64,000 nucleotides of DNA from Pseudomonas sp. P8_241. Lineage in GTDB: Bacteria; Pseudomonadota; Gammaproteobacteria; Pseudomonadales; Pseudomonadaceae. This document shows positions 56,546 to 64,000 of this stretch, in pieces (the stretch's first letter is position 1; every line of letters begins with the position of its first letter). Where the stretch lies: contig NZ_CP125377.1 of NCBI RefSeq assembly GCF_034008315.1, positions 1,996,001 to 2,060,000 of the forward strand, given 5' to 3'. The notes beneath the pieces are model-generated. The model made no database searches. It was not told where the DNA came from and saw only the letters and a program-made list of their open reading frames with translations. The translations under genes were made by a program, and so were the position numbers.

Positions 56546-57196
56546 TTATGGATTATTAAGTGTTGATTGGTTTTCTTCGTGAATGGCGCTCAATGTGATC
56601 GAGTCAACTAATCCTTCAAAGAGCAAAGCCAGCCTCCCAGTTTGCTGATAGCTCCGCTCATTACTAATAGGGTCAAATCGAAAAAACTGTACAGAGCCTG
56701 GTTTTCGCACAACTCTGAACATTCCGTAACCCGACAAGATCAAGTCTGTTGTGTAGTACGCCATATTGCCGCTGTAGCTATCCCTAAATAACGCCTGATA
56801 GCCGCGCCGAATAGGTCCTTGAGTGGCAGGCATGTCTGGGCCGTTATAATATTGGCCGCACCTTCGGCGATATTGTTAGCCCCATGACTGACTAGAAGTG
56901 CGCCAGGTATAACTCCGACTCCCCAGGATGCACCTGTAACCACTACCCCTGCTTTAATCTGTGCGCCTCCTGCTAGAATATTGATGCCGTTTTGAGTATA
57001 AAAAAGTGACTTGGATATTAGCTCCGCATGTTCAGCCCCGATCTGCCGCAGCCCTTCCCATGCGCTTATCACGCCCTCATCAACGGCCTGAATAATTTCC
57101 GATGTGCGCCATGCCTATGCTGCAGCCAGCTGCAACCAATTCTGACGCCGCTCTGGTCACGTCATGAATATCACAGGAAGTTTCATTCGTTATCAT
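56546..57196 (-). pseudogene. DUF4225-like putative type VI effector gene, two frameshifts
   Basis: Read on the minus strand from ATG 57196: MITNETSCDIHDVTRAASEL, on to GCSIGMAHI. Removing one G at ~57098-57101 continues with EIIQAVDEGVISAWEGLRQ and then AEHAELISKSLFYTQNGIN, GGAQI. Adding one T at ~56846-56850 continues NIYNGPDMPATQGPIRRGYQ to the stop at 56546. The repaired protein has ~216 residues with a hydrophobic glycine-rich middle. The motifs recall DUF4225 proteins found after Hcp genes in Pseudomonas (from memory). It starts four bases after the hcp stop. As read, the gene cannot make the full protein. Confidence 0.62.
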
Positions 57197-57200
57197 TCAT

Positions 57201-57665
57201 TCAGCTACTGTAAGCGCTTGTTGCTCCCGGAATGTGCGCCCAAACAATATCTCTATGTCGAATAGATACCAACTCTTGCGGCTCGGCATCATTCATGCGA
57301 ATTGCATGGGGTACCTGCTGACTGATTTGTGCAATGCGCGCCCCTGTGAGGCGAATGGAATAATACCGTTCTTGCCCTCCAGTCGAGGCAGTCCTGTATA
57401 AGTTGATGGTGCAGTCCAATTCTTCACCACCATGCAGTGCGCTCGCCAGCAGTGGTGATGATTTGTCGATGGCTTTGGTTATCATGATAGGCATGTGTTT
57501 ACCGCGACCACCGGTAATGCTTCCGTCATTGCCTGCAACCATATCATTCGAAAAAGCCAGCACCATGATTTCGTCCTGATGACCGAATTGGCACTTATTG
57601 CCGATAGAACTTTGGCCTGAGCAGCCGGCAGAAATCTTCCCTTGACGCTTACCGGTAATACTCAT
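57201..57665 (-). CDS. hcp: Orphan Hcp family protein (type VI secretion tube/carrier)
   Basis: 154 residues, slightly shorter than the usual 160-172. Hcp marks: SITGKRQGKISAG at the start, GHQDEIMVLAFSNDM, KHMPIMITKAIDKSSPLLASALHGGE, and the strand ERYYSIRLTGARIAQISQQVPHA. The C-terminus (DIVWAHIPGATSAYSS) differs from core Hcp. No other type VI genes are in the window, so it is an orphan hcp, likely a carrier for the gene after it. AT-richer than its surroundings. The ribosome site is poor. Confidence 0.85.
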   Translation of the reverse strand: MSITGKRQGKISAGCSGQSSIGNKCQFGHQDEIMVLAFSNDMVAGNDGSITGGRGKHMPIMITKAIDKSSPLLASALHGGEELDCTINLYRTASTGGQERYYSIRLTGARIAQISQQVPHAIRMNDAEPQELVSIRHRDIVWAHIPGATSAYSS

Positions 57666-58014
57666 GTAGCTATGGCTCGCAATTAAGGTCGCTCCTTAAT
57701 TTATTGGGAGCGCCAGATTATAGGAGAAGTGTTGATCCTGGCTTTAGGCTGTTTCTGAAAATGCAATATTTCACCCGTTTTGTTTTAGATTAAGAAATTG
57801 CTGTGGGAAATTACGACGTGGCTTGTAGGATTAAGGCGTCAGGGAAGATCTAAGAGTTTGTGTACTAAAAAATTCCCGGTACTTAAATCTGGTTTCTTAA
57901 AGTATCTATATTCTTGTGTTCGAAGGTTTTTCAGCGGGGATATATGAAGTGCGGGTATTAATGTCGTATGGGCTAAAGAGTTGCCGAGGGCGAGCGGGTC
58001 CTGTTCAGCAGAAA
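57666..58014. other. AT-rich gene-free region upstream of hcp
   Basis: No gene seen. On the minus strand a TATAAT (57722-57717) lies ~52 bases before the hcp start, without a good -35 box. The GC content is well below that of the flanking core genes. Confidence 0.4.
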
Positions 58015-58048
58015 AAAATCCGATGCCAGAGGTCTGGCATCGGATTTT
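58015..58048 (-). terminator. Intrinsic terminator of the purM-purN-DUF3108 operon
   Basis: Stem AAAATCCGATGCCAGA/TCTGGCATCGGATTTT with a GG loop; on the minus strand it runs into seven T. Confidence 0.92.
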
Positions 58049-58125
58049 CGGAGAAGCTCGCAGGGGTTTAATTGCTTACGCAAACTACGTTGCCGCAATG
58101 GCGGTGTTTTACATGTCGATCCGAA

Positions 58126-58839
58126 TCAGCTGCCTTTGACAGTCTTGCCGTTGACCGTACCGTTCAGGAGCATGATGTTGTACTCCTTGCCGTCGGTTTC
58201 GACCTGTTGCAGGCGGACCAGCAAGTAGTCCCAATCCTTGGCGAACCACAGCACGGTGATGCGCTTGCTTTGTGTCGGGTCGCGCACGCGTTCGACCTTG
58301 ATTGCCTCGATCTGGCCAGCCTTGGTGTCGACTTTTTCCGAACCCAGCACGCGGAAGTCATAGGTATCGACTTCACCATCATCGACCACTTGATAGCTCA
58401 TGCTTTTCTTGCCGGCAGCTACGTCATGCTGCAGCGCCAACTGGTAAGTGGATTTGTCGAGCATGCCACGGTTGAGCGCAATCTTGACCGGGTCACCACG
58501 ATCGGTGCCGGTGACCATCTTGGTGGTCCAGTCGAAATCCAGGTCGGCTTTCTTGGCTTTACCCAGGCCACCGCGTTCGAAGTGATACGACTGCGGCAGA
58601 AAAGTGTCCTTGTCCACGGTCAGAGTGCTTTCTTCGGACAGGCTGGCAATCATCATTGATGCCTTGAAGCTCAGCTTCCACTTGCCGCCACCCAGGCTTT
58701 CGAGGCTTCGCTCGGCAGTGCCGCTCATGGGCAGTTGTTTCCAGTCGGCGGTGTAGCTGGCGGAGAACGGTTGTAGGTCTGCAGCCTGTGCGAAGGGTAA
58801 GGCAAGCAAGGCGCAAGCGAAGAGCAGGGCGCGACGCAT
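58126..58839 (-). CDS. DUF3108 family periplasmic protein
   Basis: 237 residues with signal peptide MRRALLFACALLALPFAQA-A. Mature part FSASYTADWKQLPMSGTAERSLE and DYLLVRLQQVETDGKEYNI are typical DUF3108. Function unknown. It is the third gene of the purM-purN row, eight bases after purN. A broken second copy lies at 55758-56198. Confidence 0.9.
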   Translation of the reverse strand: MRRALLFACALLALPFAQAADLQPFSASYTADWKQLPMSGTAERSLESLGGGKWKLSFKASMMIASLSEESTLTVDKDTFLPQSYHFERGGLGKAKKADLDFDWTTKMVTGTDRGDPVKIALNRGMLDKSTYQLALQHDVAAGKKSMSYQVVDDGEVDTYDFRVLGSEKVDTKAGQIEAIKVERVRDPTQSKRITVLWFAKDWDYLLVRLQQVETDGKEYNIMLLNGTVNGKTVKGS

Positions 58840-58847
58840 AAAATCTC

Positions 58848-59498
58848 CTAGGGTCGAATCAAGTGGCCACTGGCCGCGAGTAACTGTCCATCCAGTAAAG
58901 CACCTTGTTCGCCGAGGGCTAGACGACCTTCGGCAAACCAGCGTACCGCCATCGGGTAAATCAGGTGTTCCTGTACATGGACCCGCTGCGCCAGGCTCTG
59001 CGGCGAGTCATGCAACTCTACCGGTATTACTGCTTGTACGACCAGTGGTCCGCCATCGAGTTCCTCGGTGACGAAGTGCACGGAGCAGCCATGCTCGGCG
59101 TCGCCGGCCTCCAGCGCGCGCTGATGAGTATGTAGCCCTTTGTATTTGGGTAGCAGCGACGGGTGGATATTGAGCAGGCGACCCTGATAGTGGCGCACGA
59201 ATCCAGCGCTGAGAATGCGCATGAAACCGGCCAGTACAACGAGTTTGGGGTTGAAGGCGTCGATCAGTTCGATCAGCGCGGCATCGAAGGCCTCGCGACC
59301 TTCGAAGGCCTTGTGATCCAGGGTGCGAGTGTCGATACCCGCATCCCTGGCGCGTTGCAGGCCGTAAGCGTCGGCGCGGTTGGAAATCACCGCAGCGATG
59401 CGGACCGGGCTGTCGCCGGTCCGCGTGCTGTCGATCAAGGCCTGCAAGTTACTGCCGGTGCCGGAGAGCAGCACCACGACATCACAGGTCTTAGGCAT
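58848..59498 (-). CDS. purN: Phosphoribosylglycinamide formyltransferase (GART, folate type)
   Basis: 216 residues from the ATG at 59498, which overlaps the purM stop (TGATG). Active-site marks: LLSGTGSNLQALID near residue 9-22, LAGFMRILS near 86, and NIHPSLLPKYKGLHTHQRAL with catalytic Asn, His and, further on, Asp in ELDGGPLV. It adds formyl to GAR in purine synthesis. Confidence 0.96.
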   Translation of the reverse strand: MPKTCDVVVLLSGTGSNLQALIDSTRTGDSPVRIAAVISNRADAYGLQRARDAGIDTRTLDHKAFEGREAFDAALIELIDAFNPKLVVLAGFMRILSAGFVRHYQGRLLNIHPSLLPKYKGLHTHQRALEAGDAEHGCSVHFVTEELDGGPLVVQAVIPVELHDSPQSLAQRVHVQEHLIYPMAVRWFAEGRLALGEQGALLDGQLLAASGHLIRP

Positions 59499-60556
59499 CA
59501 GTGAGCCTTGAGGTTCTTCAATTCGACCTGAGCCGCGCCTTCGGCAGCGGTGGAGATCTGACCGATGACCCATGGCTGCTCGCCGGCTTCACGCAGGACG
59601 TTCAGGGCGGTTTCAACGTGCTCTTGAGCCACGCAGATGACCATGCCGACGCCGCAGTTCAGGACGCGGTGCATTTCGTTTTCATCGACGTTGCCTTTCT
59701 CTTGCAGCCAGTCGAACACCGCCGGGCGGGTCCAGCTCGCCACGTCAACCACCGCCTGTGCACCTTTAGGCAGGACGCGCGGGATGTTGTCCAGCAGGCC
59801 GCCACCGGTGATGTGGGCCATGGCTTTGACTGCGCCGGTTTCCTTGATCAGCTTGAGCAGCGGCTTGACGTAGATACGGGTTGGCGCCATCAGCAGGTCG
59901 GTCAGTGGCTTGCCGTCGAGCTGGGTGTTTTCGATGTCGGCACCGGACACTTCGATGATCTTGCGGATCAGCGAGTAGCCGTTGGAGTGCGGGCCGGAAG
60001 ACGGCAGGGCGAGCAGGGCATCGCCGGCTGCGACTTTGGATCCGTCGATGATCTCGGATTTTTCCACGACGCCGACGCAGAAGCCGGCCAGGTCGTAGTC
60101 TTCGCCTTCGTACATGCCAGGCATTTCTGCAGTCTCACCGCCAACCAGTGAGCAACCGGACAGCTCGCAGCCAGCACCGATGCCGGTTACGACCTGGGTC
60201 GCGGTTTCGACGTTGAGTTTGCCGGTGGCGTAGTAGTCGAGGAAGAACAGTGGCTCGGCGCCGCAGACCACCAGGTCATTCACGCACATGGCGACCAGAT
60301 CGATACCGATGCTGTCGTGCTTGTTGAGGTTCAGTGCCAGGCGCAGCTTGGTGCCGACACCGTCAGTACCGGAAACCAGCACAGGCTGCTTGTAGCCGGC
60401 CGGGATTTCGCAGAGGGCGCCAAAACCGCCCAGGCCGCCCATGACTTCCGGGCGCGCAGTGCGCTTGGCGACGCTCTTGATGCGTTCGACCAATGCTTCA
60501 CCGGCGTCGATGTCTACACCGGCGTCCTTGTAGCTCAGGGAGGGTTGCTTGCTCAT
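59498..60556 (-). CDS. purM: Phosphoribosylaminoimidazole synthetase (AIR synthetase)
   Basis: 352 residues. Marks: [20 protein letters not shown] at the N-terminus, [13 protein letters not shown] near 60, [11 protein letters not shown] near 140, and [17 protein letters not shown] near 245. It closes the imidazole ring using ATP, before the PurK/PurE steps. It heads the purM-purN-DUF3108 operon. Confidence 0.97.
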   Translation of the reverse strand: MSKQPSLSYKDAGVDIDAGEALVERIKSVAKRTARPEVMGGLGGFGALCEIPAGYKQPVLVSGTDGVGTKLRLALNLNKHDSIGIDLVAMCVNDLVVCGAEPLFFLDYYATGKLNVETATQVVTGIGAGCELSGCSLVGGETAEMPGMYEGEDYDLAGFCVGVVEKSEIIDGSKVAAGDALLALPSSGPHSNGYSLIRKIIEVSGADIENTQLDGKPLTDLLMAPTRIYVKPLLKLIKETGAVKAMAHITGGGLLDNIPRVLPKGAQAVVDVASWTRPAVFDWLQEKGNVDENEMHRVLNCGVGMVICVAQEHVETALNVLREAGEQPWVIGQISTAAEGAAQVELKNLKAH

Positions 60557-60940
60557 GATCCAGGCCTTTAGGGGGGATTTCTGGGTAACGACCGAGTCCA
60601 GCGGGACCGCCGAACTGCGTAGGCAAGAGCCATGCGCGCTATTCGGACACTGCCCGGCTGTTGCCGGTCTGCGAAGGCGCGCGATTTTATCAGGCTTGAG
60701 CGGCAGCGACCATCCTCACGCCGACAGCAGGGGCATATCTGCTTAAAAAAAACCGTGATTGAGCCGTGTCATTGGCATCCTTCATGGCTGTAAGGTATCG
60801 CGATTAACCGTCTATCGTTATGGCAGTGCGAAAAACTTACCCAGGGCGTGTGAATGTTTGGCGTCGGTCGAGGGTCACAGCCTTGCCCGATTGTTCTCAT
60901 GCGGTCTGTTCCAAGCCGCTCTTGTCGTCAGGAATCGTCC
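60557..60940. other. Divergent intergenic region, purM and DUF2066
   Basis: 384 bases without a gene. On the minus strand TGATAAAATCGCGCGC near 60670-60690 may contain the -10 of purM; no PurR-type operator was recognised. A run of A at 60745-60752 is the only other notable mark. Confidence 0.3.
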
Positions 60941-62002
60941 ATGCGTTTTTGTAAATTCTTGTTTGTGGGCTGTTTGTCATTGTTCAGCCTTGTGGGTCAT
61001 GCCGAAACCGTCAAAGGCCTCTATCAAGTGCGTGAACCAGTCAATGGTCAGTCGCCCGAGGAGCGCGAGCAGGCGACTCAGCGTGCGCTGGATACGCTGG
61101 TGGTACGCCTGACCGGCGATCCCAAGGCTGCGCAGAGTCCGGGGTTGGCGGCGGTTCGCAAGGATCCGCAACAAATCATCAGTCAGTACGGTTTTGAAGC
61201 CGGTCCGCCGGAAGTGTTGAAAGTCGATTTCGATCCGGGCACGACTGAGCAAGCTCTGCGCCGTGCCGGTTTGCCCATGTGGGGTGCCAATCGGCCGTCG
61301 ATTCTGGGTTGGTGGCTGAATGATTCGACTGAGGGTTCCAGCCTTGTCGGCGATGGTCAGGCCAGCGCAACACCGCTGCGACGGGCCGCACAGCATCGTG
61401 GATTGCCATTGCGCTTGCCATTGGCGGACTTGAATGAACAGATCATCGCCACGGCACCGAATCTGGAAGGCACTGACCCGGCGCCGTTGCGCGGTGCTTC
61501 GGAACGATACAACGCAGACGCCTTGCTGGCGGTGCATGCCCGTGAGGAAGGTGGCCAGTGGCAAGCCAATTGGCGGCTGTGGCTTGGTGATCAGAAAGAG
61601 GCCGGCACTGTGCAGGGCGCCGATCAGGCGGCTTTGGCCGATGCGGTGATGCTGGCGGTCAATCAGCGTCTGGCGCCCCGTTTCGTCGCCAAGCCTGGGG
61701 CTTCAGGTCAGCAGTTGGTAGAAGTGCAGGGCATGAATCTTGAGCGATACGCCGCGCTTGGGCGTTTGCTTGAGCCATTTGGCGGGCGGCTGCAAGGTGT
61801 TGATGGTGACCGGATACTTTATCGGGTAAATGGCAGTGTCGAACAATTGAAGGCGCAGATGTCGCTGGCGAGATTGCAGGAAATGCCGGTCGAACCCGCA
61901 CCGGCGCCAGTAGTTTCCGCCCAGCCTGTGGCTGGAGGCGCGGCACCTGCCGCAGCGCCAGCCCCTGTCGCACCGACACCGCAATTGCGTTTTCGTTGGT
62001 AA
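60941..62002 (+). CDS. DUF2066 family exported protein
   Basis: 353 residues from the ATG at 60941 with CAGGA upstream. Signal peptide ends VGHA-E. The ETVKGLYQVREPVNGQSPEEREQATQRAL start and ILGWWLND near 128 are family marks. The last ~35 residues are a Pro/Ala-rich tail (EPAPAPVVSAQ and on). Function unknown. The order DUF2066-permease-hda next to purMN is conserved in pseudomonads as I recall. Confidence 0.88.
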   Translation: MRFCKFLFVGCLSLFSLVGHAETVKGLYQVREPVNGQSPEEREQATQRALDTLVVRLTGDPKAAQSPGLAAVRKDPQQIISQYGFEAGPPEVLKVDFDPGTTEQALRRAGLPMWGANRPSILGWWLNDSTEGSSLVGDGQASATPLRRAAQHRGLPLRLPLADLNEQIIATAPNLEGTDPAPLRGASERYNADALLAVHAREEGGQWQANWRLWLGDQKEAGTVQGADQAALADAVMLAVNQRLAPRFVAKPGASGQQLVEVQGMNLERYAALGRLLEPFGGRLQGVDGDRILYRVNGSVEQLKAQMSLARLQEMPVEPAPAPVVSAQPVAGGAAPAAAPAPVAPTPQLRFRW

Positions 62003-62039
62003 ATCGTTTTCGTTCCTTATATAGAAGCAGGAGTGGTAC

Positions 62040-63107
62040 ATGGCCGATTCTCGGCGTTGGTTCTGGCTGGGTGGGGTGGTCCTGCTTTGCGTGTTTGTCT
62101 GGTTGTTGCATCCGATTCTGACGCCGTTCCTGGTGGCGCTGCTGTTGGCCTATCTGTTCGATCCGCTGGTGGATCGCCTGGAGAGCGCCGGTCTTTCCCG
62201 GACCTGGGGCGTGATTACTGTGTTTGCAGTGTTCACCCTGATTTTTACTGCACTGCTATTGGTGCTGGTGCCAATGCTCGCCAGGCAGTTGTTCCGTTTG
62301 TATGAACTGGCGCCGCAAATGCTCGATTGGTTGCAGCACACCGCATTGCCATGGGCGCAATCGAAATTCGGCTTGTCAGACGGGTTCTGGAAGTTCGACA
62401 AGCTCAAGGCGGCGATCAGCGAGCACATGGGTCAGACCACTGACATTGTCGGCGTGGTGTTGAGCCAGGCGACGGCCTCGGGGCTGGCGTTGATAGGTTT
62501 GCTGGCGAACCTGGTGCTTATTCCGGTGGTGAGTTTTTACCTGTTGCGGGACTGGGACGTGATGATGGCCAAAATCCGCGGCCTGTTACCTCGCGATCGC
62601 GAGGAGCGTGCTGTGTCCCTGGCAGGCGAATGTCACGAAGTGCTCGGGGCGTTCGTACGCGGGCAATTGTTGGTCATGGTGGCGTTGGGCGTGATTTACG
62701 CGGCAGGCCTGATGCTGGTCGGCCTGGAGTTGGGATTGCTGATTGGTCTGATTGCCGGTCTGGCGGCAATCGTGCCGTATATGGGTTTCATCATCGGCAT
62801 CGGAGCGGCATTGATCGCCGGCCTGTTTCAATTCGGCGGGGATTTGTATCCCATGCTGGGAATCGTAGCGGTCTTCATGATCGGTCAGGCGCTGGAGGGC
62901 ATGGTGCTGACGCCGTTGCTGGTCGGCGACCGTATCGGTTTGCACCCAGTGGCAGTGATTTTTGCGATTCTGGCTGGCGGAGAGCTGTTCGGCTTTACCG
63001 GTGTGTTGCTGGCGCTACCGGTGGCGGCAGTGATCATGGTGCTGGTACGTCATGCCCATGATTTGTACAAGGACTCGGACATCTATGCCAATGGCGAGGA
63101 GCCTTGA
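62040..63107 (+). CDS. AI-2E/PerM family membrane permease
   Basis: 355 residues. Eight or so hydrophobic segments, with an amphipathic middle region (~90-150). Family marks: HPILTPFLVALLLAYLFDPLVDRLE at residues 25-49, PYMGFIIGIGAALIAGL near 240, GDRIGLHPVAVIFAILAGGELFGFTG near 300. Substrate not known; some relatives export autoinducer-2 or act as Na+/H+ antiporters. GCAGGAG upstream. Confidence 0.9.
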   Translation: MADSRRWFWLGGVVLLCVFVWLLHPILTPFLVALLLAYLFDPLVDRLESAGLSRTWGVITVFAVFTLIFTALLLVLVPMLARQLFRLYELAPQMLDWLQHTALPWAQSKFGLSDGFWKFDKLKAAISEHMGQTTDIVGVVLSQATASGLALIGLLANLVLIPVVSFYLLRDWDVMMAKIRGLLPRDREERAVSLAGECHEVLGAFVRGQLLVMVALGVIYAAGLMLVGLELGLLIGLIAGLAAIVPYMGFIIGIGAALIAGLFQFGGDLYPMLGIVAVFMIGQALEGMVLTPLLVGDRIGLHPVAVIFAILAGGELFGFTGVLLALPVAAVIMVLVRHAHDLYKDSDIYANGEEP

Positions 63108-63150
63108 CGAGAAGATGAGTGGGTGGCGGTCGCACTGACCGCCGAACAAA

Positions 63151-63168
63151 CTGTCATAAAACTGTAGC
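63151..63168 (+). promoter_or_regulatory. PHO-box-like direct repeat upstream of hda
   Basis: CTGTCAT-AAAA-CTGTAGC resembles the PhoB-binding repeat CTGTCAY-N4-CTGTCAY: the first half is perfect, the second has two mismatches. It lies ~123 bases before the hda start. Confidence 0.35.
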
Positions 63169-63290
63169 GTTAACGCAAACCTTTGATTTTGCTTATGGTC
63201 TGTCGCATTGTGCGTCCAGCGCCACGGGTATAAACTTCGCAAACTTTACACAGAGGCCACTAACGGTTCCTTTGGAACTGTTCAGTCAGC

Positions 63291-63995
63291 ATGAAACCGA
63301 TTCAGCTGCCCCTAGGTGTGCGTCTGCGTGATGACGCCACCTTTATCAACTATTACCCAGGCGCCAACGCCGCTGCACTCGGCTATGTCGAGCGGCTCTG
63401 CGAAGCCGACGCCGGCTGGACCGAAAGCCTGATCTACCTTTGGGGCAAGGACGGGGTAGGGCGTACGCACCTGCTGCAAGCGGCCTGTCTGCGTTTCGAG
63501 CAGTTGGGGGAGCGGGCGGTATACCTGCCGCTGGCCGAGCTGCTGGACCGTGGCATTGAAATTCTCGATAACCTCGAACAGTACGAACTGGTCTGCCTGG
63601 ATGATTTACAGGCGGTCGCTGGCAAGGCGGACTGGGAAGAGGCGTTGTTCCATCTGTTCAATCGCTTGCGTGACAGCGGCCGACGTCTGCTGATTGCTGC
63701 GTCGACTTCACCCCGAGAGTTGCCGGTGAAACTGGCGGATCTCAAATCCCGCTTGACCCTGGCGTTGATCTTTCAGATGCGTCCCCTGTCCGATGAAGAC
63801 AAATTGCGTGCACTGCAATTGCGTGCTTCCCGTCGCGGGCTGCATCTGACCGACGAAGTGGGGCATTTCATTTTGACCCGGGGCACTCGCAGCATGAGTG
63901 CACTTTTCGAACTGCTTGAGCGCCTCGATCAGGCCTCGCTTCAGGCTCAGCGCAAGCTGACCATCCCGTTTTTGAAAGAAACCCTGGGCTGGTAA
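63291..63995 (+). CDS. hda: DnaA regulatory inactivator Hda
   Basis: 234 residues. Short clamp-binding peptide QLPLGVRL at the N-terminus; AAA+ domain with Walker A-like WGKDGVGRTHLL, Walker B VCLDDLQAV, sensor region in LIAASTSPRELP, and the arginine-rich end of the lid. It stimulates ATP hydrolysis on DnaA when bound to the DNA-loaded beta clamp, preventing over-initiation. The gene ends five bases before the window edge. Confidence 0.95.
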   Translation: MKPIQLPLGVRLRDDATFINYYPGANAAALGYVERLCEADAGWTESLIYLWGKDGVGRTHLLQAACLRFEQLGERAVYLPLAELLDRGIEILDNLEQYELVCLDDLQAVAGKADWEEALFHLFNRLRDSGRRLLIAASTSPRELPVKLADLKSRLTLALIFQMRPLSDEDKLRALQLRASRRGLHLTDEVGHFILTRGTRSMSALFELLERLDQASLQAQRKLTIPFLKETLGW

Positions 63996-64000
63996 ACCCG

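Noticed and set aside
57666..58014. Search for further type VI genes or a tRNA that could mark an integration site
   Set aside because: No coding frame of note, no tRNA-like fold and no clear direct-repeat ends were found in the AT-rich gap.

Overview
The window is a chromosomal segment of a fluorescent Pseudomonas, most likely of the P. fluorescens group. The evidence is the GC-rich codon use, the gene order gltA / sdhCDAB-sucAB-lpdG-sucCD, the linkage purM-purN-DUF3108 next to DUF2066 and hda, and many paired REP-type palindromes typical of this group. Protein functions were assigned by reading motifs and from remembered family sequences; no search was run.

Layout. (1) 1-10052: a nearly complete C-P lyase (phosphonate) operon, phnC (3' part only) D E F G H I J K L M N P, tightly packed with stop/start overlaps and lacking phnO. 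(2) 10230-15298: an MFS exporter, a small lipoprotein, a periplasmic sulfate-binding protein, a voltage-gated K+ channel with a C-terminal zinc ribbon, and a urea transporter. (3) 15447-24516: a glyoxylate/glycerate cluster on the minus strand (gcl, hyi, glxR, ttuD, pyk), with a divergent GlcG-like gene, a RutR-like TetR regulator and a DUF808 membrane protein. Glyoxylate is condensed to tartronate semialdehyde (Gcl), isomerised (Hyi), reduced to glycerate (GlxR), phosphorylated (TtuD) and passed to pyruvate (Pyk). Two TTGTATACAA palindromes lie between gcl and the divergent gene. (4) 24651-32437: an MlaA homologue with an alpha/beta hydrolase, a GH17 membrane glucosyltransferase, an orphan betaine-type binding protein, and yjcH-actP for acetate uptake. 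(5) 33152-46160: the TCA cycle block, gltA divergent from sdhCDAB-sucAB-lpdG-sucCD, with clear promoters for both directions. (6) 46534-54883: brnQ, small membrane genes, two thioesterases, htpG, dienelactone hydrolase, pirin and OsmC. (7) 54884-58125: an accessory island with an inverted pair of a large dispersed repeat, a broken DUF3108 copy, a small AT-rich membrane gene, a frameshifted DUF4225-like gene and an orphan Hcp (type VI secretion) gene. (8) 58126-63995: intact DUF3108, purN, purM, DUF2066, an AI-2E/PerM-type permease and hda.

The most unusual part is the 55-58 kb island: an Hcp-linked putative effector cassette, now damaged by two single-base frameshifts, sits between an intact gene and a diverged, broken copy of that same gene. 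Other points of interest are an A8 tract at the start of sdhC that puts the best start codon out of frame, A-rich Crc/Hfq-type motifs before several genes for secondary carbon sources, and a PHO-box-like repeat before hda. No tRNA, rRNA or CRISPR array was seen.
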